Positions 38,342 to 47,733 of a stretch of 64,000 nt of DNA are shown here, in pieces. Each line of letters starts with the position of its first letter. Position 1 is the stretch's first letter. Origin of the DNA: Castellaniella defragrans (lineage in GTDB: Bacteria > Pseudomonadota > Gammaproteobacteria > Burkholderiales > Burkholderiaceae_B). Below the pieces are notes generated by a model that had not been told where the DNA came from, ran no database searches, and worked only from the letters and a program-made list of their open reading frames with translations. Location of the stretch: the NCBI RefSeq assembly GCF_014203015.1, contig NZ_JACHIB010000002.1:209709-273708 (forward strand), written 5' to 3'. The position numbers and the translations under genes were made by a program.

Positions 38342-38743
38342 GGCAGCTCGGAACCGGAAGTGCGGAAGGGCGGGCGCCTGTCCTGAAGGCTGGAGGGTCC
38401 TCAGTCTGAAGGGACTCTATTTAGCTAATATGTTAACAGAATAGCTTGGGATTCTTGCAAGACGTCCCGTCCAGGGGGACGCCCCGGCGGATGCGCTTCC
38501 CCCCCGGCGGGCGATTCAGTGGCGGAAGCCTGCGGCCGCCTTCACCGCCACGATGAACAGCGGCAGGCCACCGCCGGCGGCCTGCAAGCGGCCGCGGAAG
38601 TGGATGAACGTGTCTTCGGGTCGATGCTGGAATGCATGCGCCGCGCATGCCCGGCTGTCCATGGACCGAGGCGGCTGGCCGCATGATGCGGGGGTGGAAC
38701 ACGGTCCGCCGGACGGATGATGGCGGGCCGGGATGGCTTGCGA
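38342..38743. other. About 400-bp interval between araC and hslR
   Basis: No recognised gene. The left part (38410-38450) is strikingly AT-rich, with the palindromes TTAGCTAA (38421-38428) and GTTAAC, and a CTATT/AATAG inverted repeat (38417-38421 with 38440-38444). This may be the araC promoter. The right part returns to high GC and holds a 48-codon minus-strand ORF at 38516-38662, listed separately. This may mark the end of an inserted segment that begins after tRNA-Asn. Confidence 0.5.
38516..38662 (-). CDS. Possible small protein or gene remnant
   Basis: A 48-codon ORF starts at ATG 38662. Its second half is well-ordered (TFIHFRGRLQAAGGG then LPLFIVAVKAAAGFRH) and looks like the C-terminus of a larger protein. 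No ribosome site is evident and I do not recognise the family. It is as likely a remnant of a deleted gene as a real small protein. Confidence 0.25.
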   Translation of the reverse strand: MDSRACAAHAFQHRPEDTFIHFRGRLQAAGGGLPLFIVAVKAAAGFRH

Positions 38744-39127
38744 TCAGCGCCCCCGCCACCGGTCCATCTGCCGCCGGTCGCGCTTGGTGGGGCGGCCCTC
38801 CTCGAAGTCCCGGGCCGGCTCGGGCGCCAGGCGGCGCATCTCGGCGGCCCGTTCCCGCGCCGCCACGCTGTCCGGGGTTTCCTCGTACAGCAGCGCGGCC
38901 TTGGGCGCGGGGCCGCGCACCAGGCTGAGCGCGCGCACCCGGACCCGCACCGGCGGGCTGCCGGCGCGGCGCACCTCGATCAGATCGTCCACGGCGATCT
39001 CGCGGGCGGGCTTGACCGTCTGGCCGCCGACCAGCACCCGCCCGGCATCGACCTCGTGCGTCGCCAGGCTGCGGGTCTTGAAGAAACGGGCGGCCCACAG
39101 CCATTTGTCCAGTCGCATCCTGTCCAT
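38744..39127 (-). CDS. hslR: Ribosome-associated heat shock protein Hsp15 (S4 domain)
   Basis: Hsp15 binds free 50S subunits carrying nascent chains and helps recycle stalled subunits. The 127-residue protein starts MRLDKWLWAARFFKTRSLA, the diagnostic S4 RNA-binding domain, followed by GGQTVKPAREIAVDDLIEV and a basic C-terminus ending in KRDRRQMDRWRGR. It is divergent from the DUF488 gene across 113 bp. Confidence 0.92.
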   Translation of the reverse strand: MDRMRLDKWLWAARFFKTRSLATHEVDAGRVLVGGQTVKPAREIAVDDLIEVRRAGSPPVRVRVRALSLVRGPAPKAALLYEETPDSVAARERAAEMRRLAPEPARDFEEGRPTKRDRRQMDRWRGR

Positions 39128-39240
39128 CGCGCCTCCATCCTGCCTGTCCGCGGCCCCCCGGGGGGCCTGCCGCCTGCCGGGGGCCGCCGGCCGTGCCGCC
39201 CGGCTTGTCCCCCGCCCAAGAGAAGGATTATCGTCGATCC

Positions 39241-39804
39241 ATGACGAACCCCCTCTACACCATCGGCCATTCCAACCGCAGCCTGGACGATTTCATCGCC
39301 CTGCTGGCCCAGGCGGGCATCGAATGCCTGGCCGACATCCGCACCGTGCCGCGCTCGCGCACCAATCCCCAGTTCAACCGGGACAGCCTGCCCGAAGCCC
39401 TGGCGCCCCACGGCATCGCCTACGAACACATGGCCGAGCTCGGCGGCCTGCGCGGCCGGTCGAAGACCGTGCCGCCGGCCACCAACGGCTACTGGGAAAA
39501 CGACAGCTTCCACCACTACGCGGACTACGCCCTGGGCGATGCGTTCCGCCAGGGGCTGGAGGCGCTGATCGCGCTGGGCCGGGCGCGGCCCACCGCCATG
39601 ATGTGCTCCGAATCGGTCTGGTGGCGCTGCCACCGCCGCATCGTGGCCGACCACCTGATCGCCCGGGGCATTCCCGTGTTCCACATCATGGGCGCCGGCC
39701 GGCTGGAGCCGGCCAGCCTGACGCCCGGCGCCGTGGTCCGCGACGACGGCTCGGTCGCCTATCCGGGACCGCAGGCGGCGTTCAACCCGCCGTCAGCCTC
39801 GTAA
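39241..39804 (+). CDS. DUF488 family protein
   Basis: The 187-residue protein has the DUF488 pattern: YTIGHSNRSLDDFIALL at the start, DIRTVPRSRTNPQFN, and a C-terminal MMCSESVWWRCHRRIVADHL with a conserved Cys and His pair. The family's biochemical role is not established. The ATG at 39241 is chosen; a longer frame upstream is spurious. No operon partner is close by. Confidence 0.88.
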   Translation: MTNPLYTIGHSNRSLDDFIALLAQAGIECLADIRTVPRSRTNPQFNRDSLPEALAPHGIAYEHMAELGGLRGRSKTVPPATNGYWENDSFHHYADYALGDAFRQGLEALIALGRARPTAMMCSESVWWRCHRRIVADHLIARGIPVFHIMGAGRLEPASLTPGAVVRDDGSVAYPGPQAAFNPPSAS

Positions 39805-40013
39805 TCAGCTGCTTCCGGCACGGGTGGACCGCCTGGCGGAAACCCGCGCCGCGCCTGCTGCCGCATGCGGCCGCTGCCGGGCGGGCGGAACACCTGATTA
39901 CAAACGGCGGAAAGGCCGCGAAGAACTTCCCTCCCGCCCGCCGCTCTGAGCATCAGGTGGTCCGCCACCGGCCCGGACACAGGGGTGTCGGGGCGTTCTC
40001 TGGAGTTGATGTC

Positions 40014-40256
40014 ATGACGACACGTTCCCGCATTGCCTTCCTGGTTGCCTGCTCGGCCGCCGTCCTGGGTCTCACCACGGCATCCGCCTTCGCCGCCGAC
40101 GCGCCCGCCGCCGGCCAGCCCGCCGCACAATCGGCGCCGCAGCATGCCGGCAAGAAGATGCCCGCCCGGAAAATGGCCGCCCATCACGCCAAGACGGCCA
40201 AGAGCCACCCGGGCGCGAAGACGCACCACGCCCAGGCGCCGAAAACGCCGGCCTGA
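40014..40256 (+). CDS. Small exported Ala/His/Lys-rich protein (Asr-like)
   Basis: The 80-residue product has a clear signal peptide (FLVACSAAVLGLTTASAFA, cleavage after about residue 27). The mature part is made almost only of Ala, Lys, His, Pro and Gln. It resembles acid-shock proteins such as Asr in composition and size, but not in clear sequence. A strong intrinsic terminator follows at 40301-40337, so it is a monocistronic unit. Function unknown; proton or metal buffering in the periplasm is a guess. Confidence 0.65.
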   Translation: MTTRSRIAFLVACSAAVLGLTTASAFAADAPAAGQPAAQSAPQHAGKKMPARKMAAHHAKTAKSHPGAKTHHAQAPKTPA

Positions 40257-40300
40257 GCGCCTCCCCCCCACACCCCGGGCGCGCGCCCGGGCCCATCCCG

Positions 40301-40337
40301 ACGCCGCGGGCTCCCACCCGCGGCGTTCCGCGTTTTT
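40301..40337 (+). terminator. Intrinsic terminator of the Asr-like gene
   Basis: A perfect 10-bp stem (40301-40310 with 40317-40326, 6-nt loop) is followed by a short GC stretch and TTTTT (40333-40337). An 18-nt perfect GC palindrome at 40274-40291 precedes it. Confidence 0.75.
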
Positions 40338-40423
40338 CATCCTGCCTTTTTCATACTGCGGGGCGGGGACTTCCGATACACTGGTTCCCTTTTCCATTTC
40401 CCCCTCTCGTCCCGACCCGCCGC

Positions 40424-41653
40424 ATGCATCCGCACCGCAACGCCCTGCACAACGAACTGCACGCCCGTCCCTCGATGTACTTCGACGCGCCGGCCCAGGT
40501 CTTCCACCTGGCCTTCCTGGACGAGCACGAGGCGGCGGAAGCCATCGTCCGCTCGCTGTGCGACCGCCACGTCGCGCTGGCCGACCCCAGCCTGCCCCAG
40601 GGCGAGTTCCCGGTGGGCGGCGCGCGGCTGAAATGGGAGCGGCACACCGAATTCCTCACCCTGACCCTGGTGCTGCCCGGCCCCCAGGCCACGCCCTGGG
40701 TCGCCCTGCCGCCCGTGCTGGCCGAAGTCGCCGAGGCCCACAGCGCCCTGCTCGTCAATGCCGACCAGGTCTGCGTGGAATCCGAGGCCAGCTGGCGCGG
40801 CTCGGTCGAGGACTACGGCTTCAAGGATCCGGTGGGCTCCAGCCTGGACGACGGCAAGGCCATCGTCTGGAGCGACCTGCGCCTGAACGGCAACGGGCTG
40901 AACCGCATCCTGGTGCTCAACCGGCAGTTCGACGGCCGGCGGCTGGGCCGCATGGTGCGCCGCCTGCTGGAGGTCGAGACCTACCGCCTGATGGCGTCCC
41001 TGACCCTGCCCGTGGCGCGCGCCCTGAGCGCCGAACTGCGCCAGTACGAGCAGGAACTGGCCGCCCTGTCCGATGCCAACGCCCGCGCGGAATCCCAGGA
41101 CATCAAGGCCCTGCTGGAACGCATCACCCGCCTGTCGGCCCGGATCACCCAGACCAGCGCCCGCACGCGGCTGCGCCTGAGCGCCACCGAGGCCTACGCC
41201 CAGCTGGTCTTCGAGCGCATCGCGGAACTGCACGAAAGCCGCACCGGCGACTGCCAGCAGCTGGGCACCTTCATCGCCCAGCGCTTCCGCCCCACGGTGC
41301 GCTACTGCGCCTCCACCGACCAGCGGCTGAGCCGCATCGGCAGCGCCGTGTCCCACCTGAGCAGCCTGCTGCAGGCCCGCGTCCAGGTCGAGATGGAGGA
41401 GCAGAACAGCCAGATCCTGCAAAGCCTGAGCACCCGCGCCGAAACCCAGATCAAGATCCAGAAGGCGGTGGAAGGCCTGTCCATCATCGCCATCAGCTAT
41501 TATCTGTTCAGCCTGTTCAAGCTGCTGTACCAGGGCATGCTCACGCTGGGAATCGAGCTGCCGCCCCGCACGGCGCTGCTGGCCGGCACGCCGCTGGCGG
41601 CGCTGATCATCGGCGCGATCGCCTACCGCATCCGCAACACCCGGCGCCACTGA
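40424..41653 (+). CDS. DUF3422 family membrane-anchored protein
   Basis: The 409-residue protein begins MHPHRNALHNELHARPSMYF, the hallmark of DUF3422, a proteobacterial family without assigned function. The middle part is rich in helices, probably coiled coil. Two C-terminal membrane helices (about 347-367 and 380-400) are followed by AYRIRNTRRH. It precedes the AI-2E family gene by 24 bp on the same strand, so they may be co-transcribed. Confidence 0.9.
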   Translation: MHPHRNALHNELHARPSMYFDAPAQVFHLAFLDEHEAAEAIVRSLCDRHVALADPSLPQGEFPVGGARLKWERHTEFLTLTLVLPGPQATPWVALPPVLAEVAEAHSALLVNADQVCVESEASWRGSVEDYGFKDPVGSSLDDGKAIVWSDLRLNGNGLNRILVLNRQFDGRRLGRMVRRLLEVETYRLMASLTLPVARALSAELRQYEQELAALSDANARAESQDIKALLERITRLSARITQTSARTRLRLSATEAYAQLVFERIAELHESRTGDCQQLGTFIAQRFRPTVRYCASTDQRLSRIGSAVSHLSSLLQARVQVEMEEQNSQILQSLSTRAETQIKIQKAVEGLSIIAISYYLFSLFKLLYQGMLTLGIELPPRTALLAGTPLAALIIGAIAYRIRNTRRH

Positions 41654-41677
41654 CAGTCCCGACTTCCCTGCCCGATC

Positions 41678-42793
41678 ATGCCCACCCTGCACTTCCGTAG
41701 TTTCCTGCTGCTGCTGGCCGCCGTCTCCATCGCCTTCATCAGCATCCTGCTGCCCTTCTACCCGGCGATCTTCTGGGGCGGCGTGCTGGCGGTGATCTTC
41801 CGCCCCCTGTACCGGCGCCTGCTGCGCGCCGTGGGCGGGAACAGCCCCAGCCTGGCGGCCTTCCTCACGGTGCTGTGCATCACCCTGATCGTGATCCTGC
41901 CGATGCTGTTCATCGCCGGCGCCCTCGCCAACGAGGTCGCCGGGCTGTACACGCGCATCAATTCCGGCCAGCTGAACCTGGGCGTCTACTACGAGCAGAT
42001 CGTCGGCGCCCTGCCGCCCTCCGTGCACGGCTGGCTGGATTCCTTCGGCGTGGGCGACCTGCTCAGCATCCGCGAGAAACTGTCCACCGGCGCCCTGCAG
42101 GCCAGCCAATTCCTCGCCAAGCAGGCCGTCAACATCGGCCAGAACACCTTCCAGTTCGTGGTCGGCCTGGGCATCATGCTGTACCTGCTGTTCTTCCTGC
42201 TGCGCGACGGGGCCGCCATCGTGCCCAAGCTCAAGCGCCTGATCCCCCTGGAAGACTCGCACCGCCACGGCCTGTTCCAGAAATTCGCCACGGTGGTGCG
42301 CGCCACGGTCAAGGGCAACATCGTCATCGCCGCCACCCAGGGCCTGCTGGGCGGCCTGATGTTCGCCTTCCTGGGCATCCAGGGCTCGCTGTTCTGGGGG
42401 GTGATGATGGCCTTCCTGTCCCTGCTGCCGGCGGTGGGCGCCTCGCTCATCTGGGTGCCGGTCGCCATCTATTTCCTGGTCACCGGCGCCCTGTGGGAGG
42501 GCGTCGTCCTGATCCTGTTCGGCGTGCTGGTCATCGGGTTGCTGGACAACCTGCTGCGCCCCATCCTGGTGGGCAAGGACACCAAGCTGCCCGACTACGT
42601 GGTGCTGATCTCCACCCTGGGGGGCCTGTCGGTGTTCGGCCTGAACGGCTTCGTCATCGGACCGCTGTTCGCCGCGCTGTTCATCGCCTGCTGGGACCTG
42701 TTCCCCGACGCGGTGGCCCAGCACCAGCAGGGGCTGCGGGACATCAGGCCCACAGAATCGCCAGATTCACCGCCAGAGCGGCTCCCCAGATGA
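41678..42793 (+). CDS. AI-2E / PerM family transporter
   Basis: The 371-residue membrane protein has about seven or eight helices and the family segments LPFYPAIFWGGVLAVIFRPL, GLGIMLYLLFFLLRDG and DNLLRPILVGKDTKLPDYVV. Members act as autoinducer-2 exporters or sodium/proton antiporters; the substrate is not evident. The last 50 bp overlap the 3' end of the convergent MAPEG gene. Confidence 0.88.
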   Translation: MPTLHFRSFLLLLAAVSIAFISILLPFYPAIFWGGVLAVIFRPLYRRLLRAVGGNSPSLAAFLTVLCITLIVILPMLFIAGALANEVAGLYTRINSGQLNLGVYYEQIVGALPPSVHGWLDSFGVGDLLSIREKLSTGALQASQFLAKQAVNIGQNTFQFVVGLGIMLYLLFFLLRDGAAIVPKLKRLIPLEDSHRHGLFQKFATVVRATVKGNIVIAATQGLLGGLMFAFLGIQGSLFWGVMMAFLSLLPAVGASLIWVPVAIYFLVTGALWEGVVLILFGVLVIGLLDNLLRPILVGKDTKLPDYVVLISTLGGLSVFGLNGFVIGPLFAALFIACWDLFPDAVAQHQQGLRDIRPTESPDSPPERLPR

Positions 42794-43112
42794 GCGAGCG
42801 CACCGTGCCGCGCCCCAGGATGTAGGCCAGCACGTACAGCACCCGCAGCGCCACCCAGGCGCCCATCAGGCCTGCCAGCCGCTCCGGCTGCGCCCCGGCG
42901 TACAGGGCGTACAGCACCGCGGCATAGAAGAACGGCAGGCCCTCGAACAGATTCGCCTGCGCCGCGTTGGCGCGCGCCCGCCAGCCCTGCTGGGCGGCCA
43001 GCCAGGGGCGCGGATCGTCGTTGTCGAACCTGCGTCCGCCCACCTTGGCCGCCACCGCGGCCCCGTACGGCAGCACGGCCGCCGCCACCATCAATCCCTG
43101 GATCCAGCTCAT
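42744..43112 (-). CDS. MAPEG family membrane protein
   Basis: The 122-residue protein has four predicted helices and the MAPEG pattern, RARANAAQANLFEGLPFFYAAV, with conserved Arg, Asn and Glu-Gly residues that in other members bind glutathione. Its role in bacteria is unclear; a glutathione-dependent detoxification function is possible. It starts at ATG 43112. Its 3' end overlaps the AI-2E gene by 50 bp tail to tail. Confidence 0.85.
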   Translation of the reverse strand: MSWIQGLMVAAAVLPYGAAVAAKVGGRRFDNDDPRPWLAAQQGWRARANAAQANLFEGLPFFYAAVLYALYAGAQPERLAGLMGAWVALRVLYVLAYILGRGTVRSLIWGAALAVNLAILWA

Positions 43113-43226
43113 TCCGGCCTCGTTCTGCGAGATGTTCGATGCGGATATTATGACGGCATCCCATGAGGACGGCATCCGGGGGGGCGGATTTTGGCGCCAT
43201 GCCGCCACTTGCCGTCGCCTGTCGCC

Positions 43227-43256
43227 TTCCAAATCGCAGAAAAAATCATGTACAAT
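43227..43256 (+). promoter_or_regulatory. Candidate promoter of tRNA-Thr
   Basis: TTCCAA (43227-43232) and TACAAT (43251-43256) are separated by 18 bp, about 70 bp before the tRNA 5' end. The -35 match is weak. Confidence 0.35.
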
Positions 43257-43327
43257 GGCTGGCTTTGGTGGTGAGCAAGAATTTGCTTTGCCGCCAGATC
43301 GGCGGGGTGCCTCATGCACCCGCCGTC

Positions 43328-43403
43328 GCCGGCTTAGCTCAGTTGGTAGAGCAGCTCATTCGTAATGAGAAGGTCGGGGGTTCGACTCCTCTAGCCGGCA
43401 CCA
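43328..43403 (+). tRNA. tRNA-Thr (CGT)
   Basis: The 76-nt cloverleaf has acceptor arms GCCGGCT / AGCCGGC, a D arm with GCTCAGTTGG, the anticodon loop TTCGTAA with anticodon CGT, the T arm GGTTCGACTCC and an encoded CCA. A strong terminator follows within 10 bp. Confidence 0.98.
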
Positions 43404-43409
43404 GGATTC

Positions 43410-43446
43410 AAGCGGCTTTGCGGGCATTTCGCAAAGCCGCTTTTTC
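43410..43446 (+). terminator. Intrinsic terminator after tRNA-Thr
   Basis: A perfect 13-bp stem (43410-43422 with 43430-43442, 7-nt loop) runs into TTTTTC. Confidence 0.93.
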
Positions 43447-43578
43447 TTTGTCCGGTATTTTTTCGGTCATCGGCCGCCGCCTGGACGTGGGCGCGCATGG
43501 CCCGCGGCGGCGCCGGAATGGTTCGTTTGAAATCCGCTAACATGGACCGAATCGTCCACCCCTCAAGGCCGCCCGGGC

Positions 43579-44784
43579 ATGCCGACCGAATCCTTCGTTC
43601 CCGTGATCGAATCCCTGCTGGATACCGATCTGTACAAGTTCACGATGTGGCAGGCCATGCTGCACCGCCATCCGGCCGCGCAGGCCGAATACCGCTTCAT
43701 CTGCCGCGACCGTCCGGAATATCCGCTGGCGGCGCTGGCGCCGGAGATCGAGCGGCAGCTGGACCACCTCTGCGCCCTGCGCTTCCAGCCCGAAGAGCTC
43801 GATTACCTGCGCGGGCTGCGCTACATCAAGTCCGATTTCGTCGATTTCCTGTCGCTGTTCCACTTCCAGCGCCATTTCATCCGCGTCTCGACCCGCGGCG
43901 ACGCGCTGGACATCGTGGCGCAAGGCCCGCAGGTCCACGTGATGGCCTTCGAGGTCTTCGTCCTGGCGATCGTCAACGAGCTGTATTTCCGCCGCCACCA
44001 GACGCCGGACGTGCTGGCGGAGGGACGCCGGCGACTGCAGGACAAGATCGCCCTGCTGCGGGATTTCGGCCGCGAGCCGGCGCGGCGCTTTCCCCTGCTG
44101 ATCTCGGATTTCGGCCTGCGGCGGCGGTTTTCCCGCGCCTGGCAGACCGAGGTGGTGACGGCCCTGCGCCAGGCGGTGCCGCAGTTCGTCACCGGCACAT
44201 CGAACGTCGCGCTGGCGCGCGCGCTGGGTCTGGTGCCGGTGGGCACAATGGCGCACGAATACCTGCAGTCCTACCAGGCCTTCGGCAAGGTGCGGCTGCG
44301 CGATTTCCAGCGCGCCGCGCTGGAGGACTGGGTGCAGGAATACCGCGGCGACCTGGGCATCGCCCTGACCGACGTGGTCGGCATGGACGCCTTCCTGGCG
44401 GACTTCGACCTGTATTTCGCCAAGCTGTTCGACGGCCTGCGCCACGATTCGGGCGACCCGATCGCCTGGGGCGAACGGGCGATCGCCCATTACCGGACGC
44501 TGCGCGTCGATCCGGCGGGCAAGCGCTTCGTGTTTTCCGACGGGCTGGACCTGCCGCGCACGCTGGCGCTGTACCGCCACTTCGCCGACCGGGTGCAGCC
44601 GGCCTTCGGCATCGGCACCAACCTGACCAACGACCTGGGCCCCAGGCCGCTGAACATCGTCATGAAGCTGTTCCACTGCAACGGCATGCCGACCGCCAAG
44701 CTGCCCGACAGCCCCGGCAAGGTCCATTGCACCGACGAGACGTTCCTGGCCTACCTGCGTCAGGTGTTCGGCCGCGCGGCCTGA
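43579..44784 (+). CDS. pncB: Nicotinate phosphoribosyltransferase
   Basis: PncB makes nicotinate mononucleotide from nicotinate and PRPP with ATP, the entry step of NAD salvage. The 401-residue protein has [19 protein letters not shown] near the start, the [14 protein letters not shown] segment with the phosphorylatable His (about residue 220), and [10 protein letters not shown] near the C-terminus. Its length is normal. It stands alone after tRNA-Thr and is convergent with tldD. Confidence 0.95.
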   Translation: MPTESFVPVIESLLDTDLYKFTMWQAMLHRHPAAQAEYRFICRDRPEYPLAALAPEIERQLDHLCALRFQPEELDYLRGLRYIKSDFVDFLSLFHFQRHFIRVSTRGDALDIVAQGPQVHVMAFEVFVLAIVNELYFRRHQTPDVLAEGRRRLQDKIALLRDFGREPARRFPLLISDFGLRRRFSRAWQTEVVTALRQAVPQFVTGTSNVALARALGLVPVGTMAHEYLQSYQAFGKVRLRDFQRAALEDWVQEYRGDLGIALTDVVGMDAFLADFDLYFAKLFDGLRHDSGDPIAWGERAIAHYRTLRVDPAGKRFVFSDGLDLPRTLALYRHFADRVQPAFGIGTNLTNDLGPRPLNIVMKLFHCNGMPTAKLPDSPGKVHCTDETFLAYLRQVFGRAA

Positions 44785-44853
44785 ACCCCCCTCACGCCGC
44801 GACTTGCGCCCACCTCGCCGCTTGCGGGCGGCGGAGCGGCGAAAAGGCCCGGA

Positions 44854-46308
44854 CTACGCCGTGCCGCCGACGGTCAGGCCGTCGATGCGCAGGGTTGGCA
44901 TGCCCACGCCCACGGGCACGCTCTGGCCTTCCTTGCCGCAGGTGCCCACCCCCGAATCCAGGGCCAGGTCGTTGCCGATCATGCCGATGCGGCCCATGGC
45001 CTCGGGGCCGCTGCCGATCAGCGTGGCGCCCTTGACGGGATGGGTGACGCGGCCGTTCTCGATCAGGTAGGCCTCGGACGCCGAGAACACGAACTTGCCG
45101 CTGGTGATGTCCACCTGGCCGCCACCGAAGTTGACGGCGTACAGGCCGCGGTCCACCGAGGCGATGATGTCCTTGGGGTCGTCGCGCCCGGCCAGCATGT
45201 AGGTGTTGGTCATGCGCGGCATGGGCAGGTGCGCGTAGGATTCGCGCCGGCCGTTGCCGGTGGGGGCCTGCTTCATCAGCCGGGCGTTCATGGAATCCTG
45301 CATGTAGCCGCGCAGGATGCCGTCCTCGATCAGGACGTTGCGCTGGGTGGGATGGCCCTCGTCGTCCACGTTCAGCGAGCCGCGCCGGTCGGCCAGCGTG
45401 CCGTCGTCCACCACCGTGACGCCGCGCGAGGCCACGCGCTCGCCGATGCGGCCGGAAAACACGCTGGAGCCCTTGCGGTTGAAATCGCCTTCCAGGCCGT
45501 GGCCGACCGCCTCGTGCAGCAGGATGCCGGGCCAGCCCGAACCCAGCACCACCGTCATCTGGCCCGCCGGCGCCGGCCGGGCTTCGAGATTGACGCGCGC
45601 CTCGTGTACCGCGCGCTCCACGTAGCCGCGCAGGATCTCATCGGTGAAATAGGCCAGGCCGGTGCGGCCGCCCCCGCCGCCGTGGCCCATTTCCCGCCGT
45701 CCCTTGCGTTCCGCGATGACGGTCAGGGACAGGCGCACCAGCGGGCGCACGTCGGCCACCAGGCGGCCGTCGCTGCCGGCCACCAGGATGACGTCGTACT
45801 CGGCCGCCAGCCCGGCCATGACCTGGATGATCTCCGGGTCGGCGGCGCGGGCCATGCGTTCGACCCGCTCCAGCAGGGCCACCTTGTCCGGGGCGGACAT
45901 CGAGTCCACGGGATTGACGGCCGCGTACAGATGGTGCGGCGTATCGACCCCGCCGTCGACGCGGCAGCGGCCCGCGCCCTGGCGCGCGATGGTGCGCACC
46001 GCCGCGGCCGAGGACATCAGCGCCTGCGGCGACAGGCTGTCGGAATAGGCGAAGGCGGTTTTCTCGCCGCTCACGGCCCGCACGCCCACGCCCTGGTCGA
46101 TGGAGAAACTGCCGGTCTTGACGATGCCTTCTTCCAGGCTCCAGCCTTCCGAGCAGCTGTATTGGAAATACAGGTCGGCATAATCGACCCGGTGGCTGTG
46201 GATATCGGACAGTGCGCGCGCCAGATGGGATTCGTCCAATCCCCAGGGTTCCAGCAATAATGTCCGGGCGGTATTCAGGGCATCCAGGCCCGGTTCAACA
46301 ATTTTCAT
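44854..46308 (-). CDS. tldD: Metalloprotease TldD
   Basis: TldD forms a heterodimeric zinc protease with TldE/PmbA that trims unfolded peptides. The 484-residue protein has the catalytic HExxxH motif in [14 protein letters not shown] (about residues 259-272), the substrate-shaping region [20 protein letters not shown] and a C-terminal [17 protein letters not shown]. The ATG at 46308 is chosen. It follows the nit gene by 65 bp, a conserved Burkholderiales neighbour. Confidence 0.96.
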   Translation of the reverse strand: MKIVEPGLDALNTARTLLLEPWGLDESHLARALSDIHSHRVDYADLYFQYSCSEGWSLEEGIVKTGSFSIDQGVGVRAVSGEKTAFAYSDSLSPQALMSSAAAVRTIARQGAGRCRVDGGVDTPHHLYAAVNPVDSMSAPDKVALLERVERMARAADPEIIQVMAGLAAEYDVILVAGSDGRLVADVRPLVRLSLTVIAERKGRREMGHGGGGGRTGLAYFTDEILRGYVERAVHEARVNLEARPAPAGQMTVVLGSGWPGILLHEAVGHGLEGDFNRKGSSVFSGRIGERVASRGVTVVDDGTLADRRGSLNVDDEGHPTQRNVLIEDGILRGYMQDSMNARLMKQAPTGNGRRESYAHLPMPRMTNTYMLAGRDDPKDIIASVDRGLYAVNFGGGQVDITSGKFVFSASEAYLIENGRVTHPVKGATLIGSGPEAMGRIGMIGNDLALDSGVGTCGKEGQSVPVGVGMPTLRIDGLTVGGTA

Positions 46309-46373
46309 CTGACACCATTCATCAATCGATCGTCGCGCCGCGCCCGCGCGCGGCCTTTTTTTGCGTTTCGCAT

Positions 46374-47192
46374 TCACAGGACCCGGTGGCGCAGCGCGGG
46401 CAGGGATTCCCGCACCGCCGCCAGGCGATCCGCGTCCAGCGTGCCCGCGGCCACGCCCGGGCCTTCGGGCACGCAATCCAGGATTTCGCCCCAGGGATCG
46501 ATCAGCATCGAATGACCCCAGGTGCGCCGGCCGTTGGCATGCGTGCCGCCCTGGGCGCTGGCCAGCACGTAGCACTGGTTCTCGATGGCCCGCGCGCGCA
46601 GCAGGACTTCCCAGTGTACCGAACCCGTGGTCCAGGTAAAAGCGGCGGGCAGCACCATCAGACGCACGTCGCCCTGGGCGCGGAAGAATTCGGGGAAACG
46701 CAGGTCGTAGCAAATGCCCAGGGCGGTGCGGCCGAACGGCATGTCGAATACCGGCGGAGGCCCGTCGCCGGGACGGATGGCGCGGGATTCGTCGTAGGAT
46801 TCCTCGCCGCGCTGAAAACCGAACAGATGGATCTTGTCGTAGCGCGCGCACGCCCGGCCCTGGGGATCGTAAACCAGGCACGTGTTATGGACGCGGTCCG
46901 CGTCGGGACTGCGCAGGGGCAGCGTGCCGCCCACCAGCCAGATGCCGTGGCGCCGCGCCTGGTCCGAAAGAAACGCCTGGATCGGCCCGTCGCCCGGCGT
47001 TTCGGCGAGCGGCAGTTTATCCGTATCCCGGCGGCCCATGAAACAGAAATATTCCGGCAGCGCCACCAGCGCCGCGCCGCCGGAGACGGCATCCCCGATC
47101 CCCAGCGCCGCCTGCTCCAGATTATCCGCCACCTCCATCCCGGATACCATCTGCACCGCCGCGACCGCCATCGAATGGTCCTGACCGCTCAT
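46374..47192 (-). CDS. Carbon-nitrogen hydrolase (Nit family)
   Basis: The 272-residue nitrilase-superfamily amidase has the Glu-Lys-Cys triad in [17 protein letters not shown] and [10 protein letters not shown]. It resembles Nit1-type deaminated glutathione amidase, a metabolite-repair enzyme, but other amide substrates are possible. In many Burkholderiales a large yhdP gene precedes nit-tldD; here an H-NS-like gene in the opposite direction is found instead. Confidence 0.88.
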   Translation of the reverse strand: MSGQDHSMAVAAVQMVSGMEVADNLEQAALGIGDAVSGGAALVALPEYFCFMGRRDTDKLPLAETPGDGPIQAFLSDQARRHGIWLVGGTLPLRSPDADRVHNTCLVYDPQGRACARYDKIHLFGFQRGEESYDESRAIRPGDGPPPVFDMPFGRTALGICYDLRFPEFFRAQGDVRLMVLPAAFTWTTGSVHWEVLLRARAIENQCYVLASAQGGTHANGRRTWGHSMLIDPWGEILDCVPEGPGVAAGTLDADRLAAVRESLPALRHRVL

Positions 47193-47352
47193 GAATGCTC
47201 CCGATTATCGAATGAATGCCGCGCCATGGTCACACCTCGAAATGGAATGCGTCGCGCACATTGCCTGAAATAAGTTTAAAATCACTCGCCAGTATTCAAA
47301 TGCCGGTTCTTTTGAATCCCGCCATATCGATCGACCACGAACGGAGCCATGA

Positions 47353-47727
47353 ATGACCCGTACCAGCTATAACACCGAAAAATCCCGCCTCGAAAAAGAA
47401 ATGGCCAAGATCCAGAAAAGGATTCAGTCGCTGCAGGCCAAACAGCGCCAGCCCAAGATCGCCGCGATCGTGCGTTCGATGCGTGAATACGACATCAGTC
47501 CGGAAGAAATCGCCGCGGCCTTCAGCCGCAAGCCGGCCAGCCGCGCACGCGTCGCCTCGCCGCGCAAGGCCGCCACCGCCACCAAGCGCGTGGTCGCGCC
47601 GAAATACCGCCATCCCGAAACCCAGGCCACCTGGACGGGCCGCGGCAAGGCGCCGCGCTGGATCACCGATGCGGAAGCCGCCGGCACCCCGCGCGAATCC
47701 TTCCTGATCGCCGCCGAATCCGCCTGA
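47353..47727 (+). CDS. H-NS histone family protein
   Basis: The 124-residue protein has an N-terminal coiled-coil oligomerisation part (TEKSRLEKEMAKIQKRIQSL) and a C-terminal H-NS DNA-binding motif, KYRHPETQATWTGRGKAPRW, matching the family core with its GRGxxPxW element. A basic Ala/Lys-rich linker joins them. It likely silences AT-rich or foreign DNA. It diverges from nit and ends 6 bp before the stop of the convergent lipoprotein gene. Confidence 0.9.
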   Translation: MTRTSYNTEKSRLEKEMAKIQKRIQSLQAKQRQPKIAAIVRSMREYDISPEEIAAAFSRKPASRARVASPRKAATATKRVVAPKYRHPETQATWTGRGKAPRWITDAEAAGTPRESFLIAAESA

Positions 47728-47733
47728 GCGGAT

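Noticed and set aside
39801..39901. 8-bp inverted repeat GTAATCAG / CTGATTAC flanking 85 bp
   Set aside because: Looks like an element end, but there is no ORF, no target duplication, and an 8-bp match at this distance is easily due to chance.
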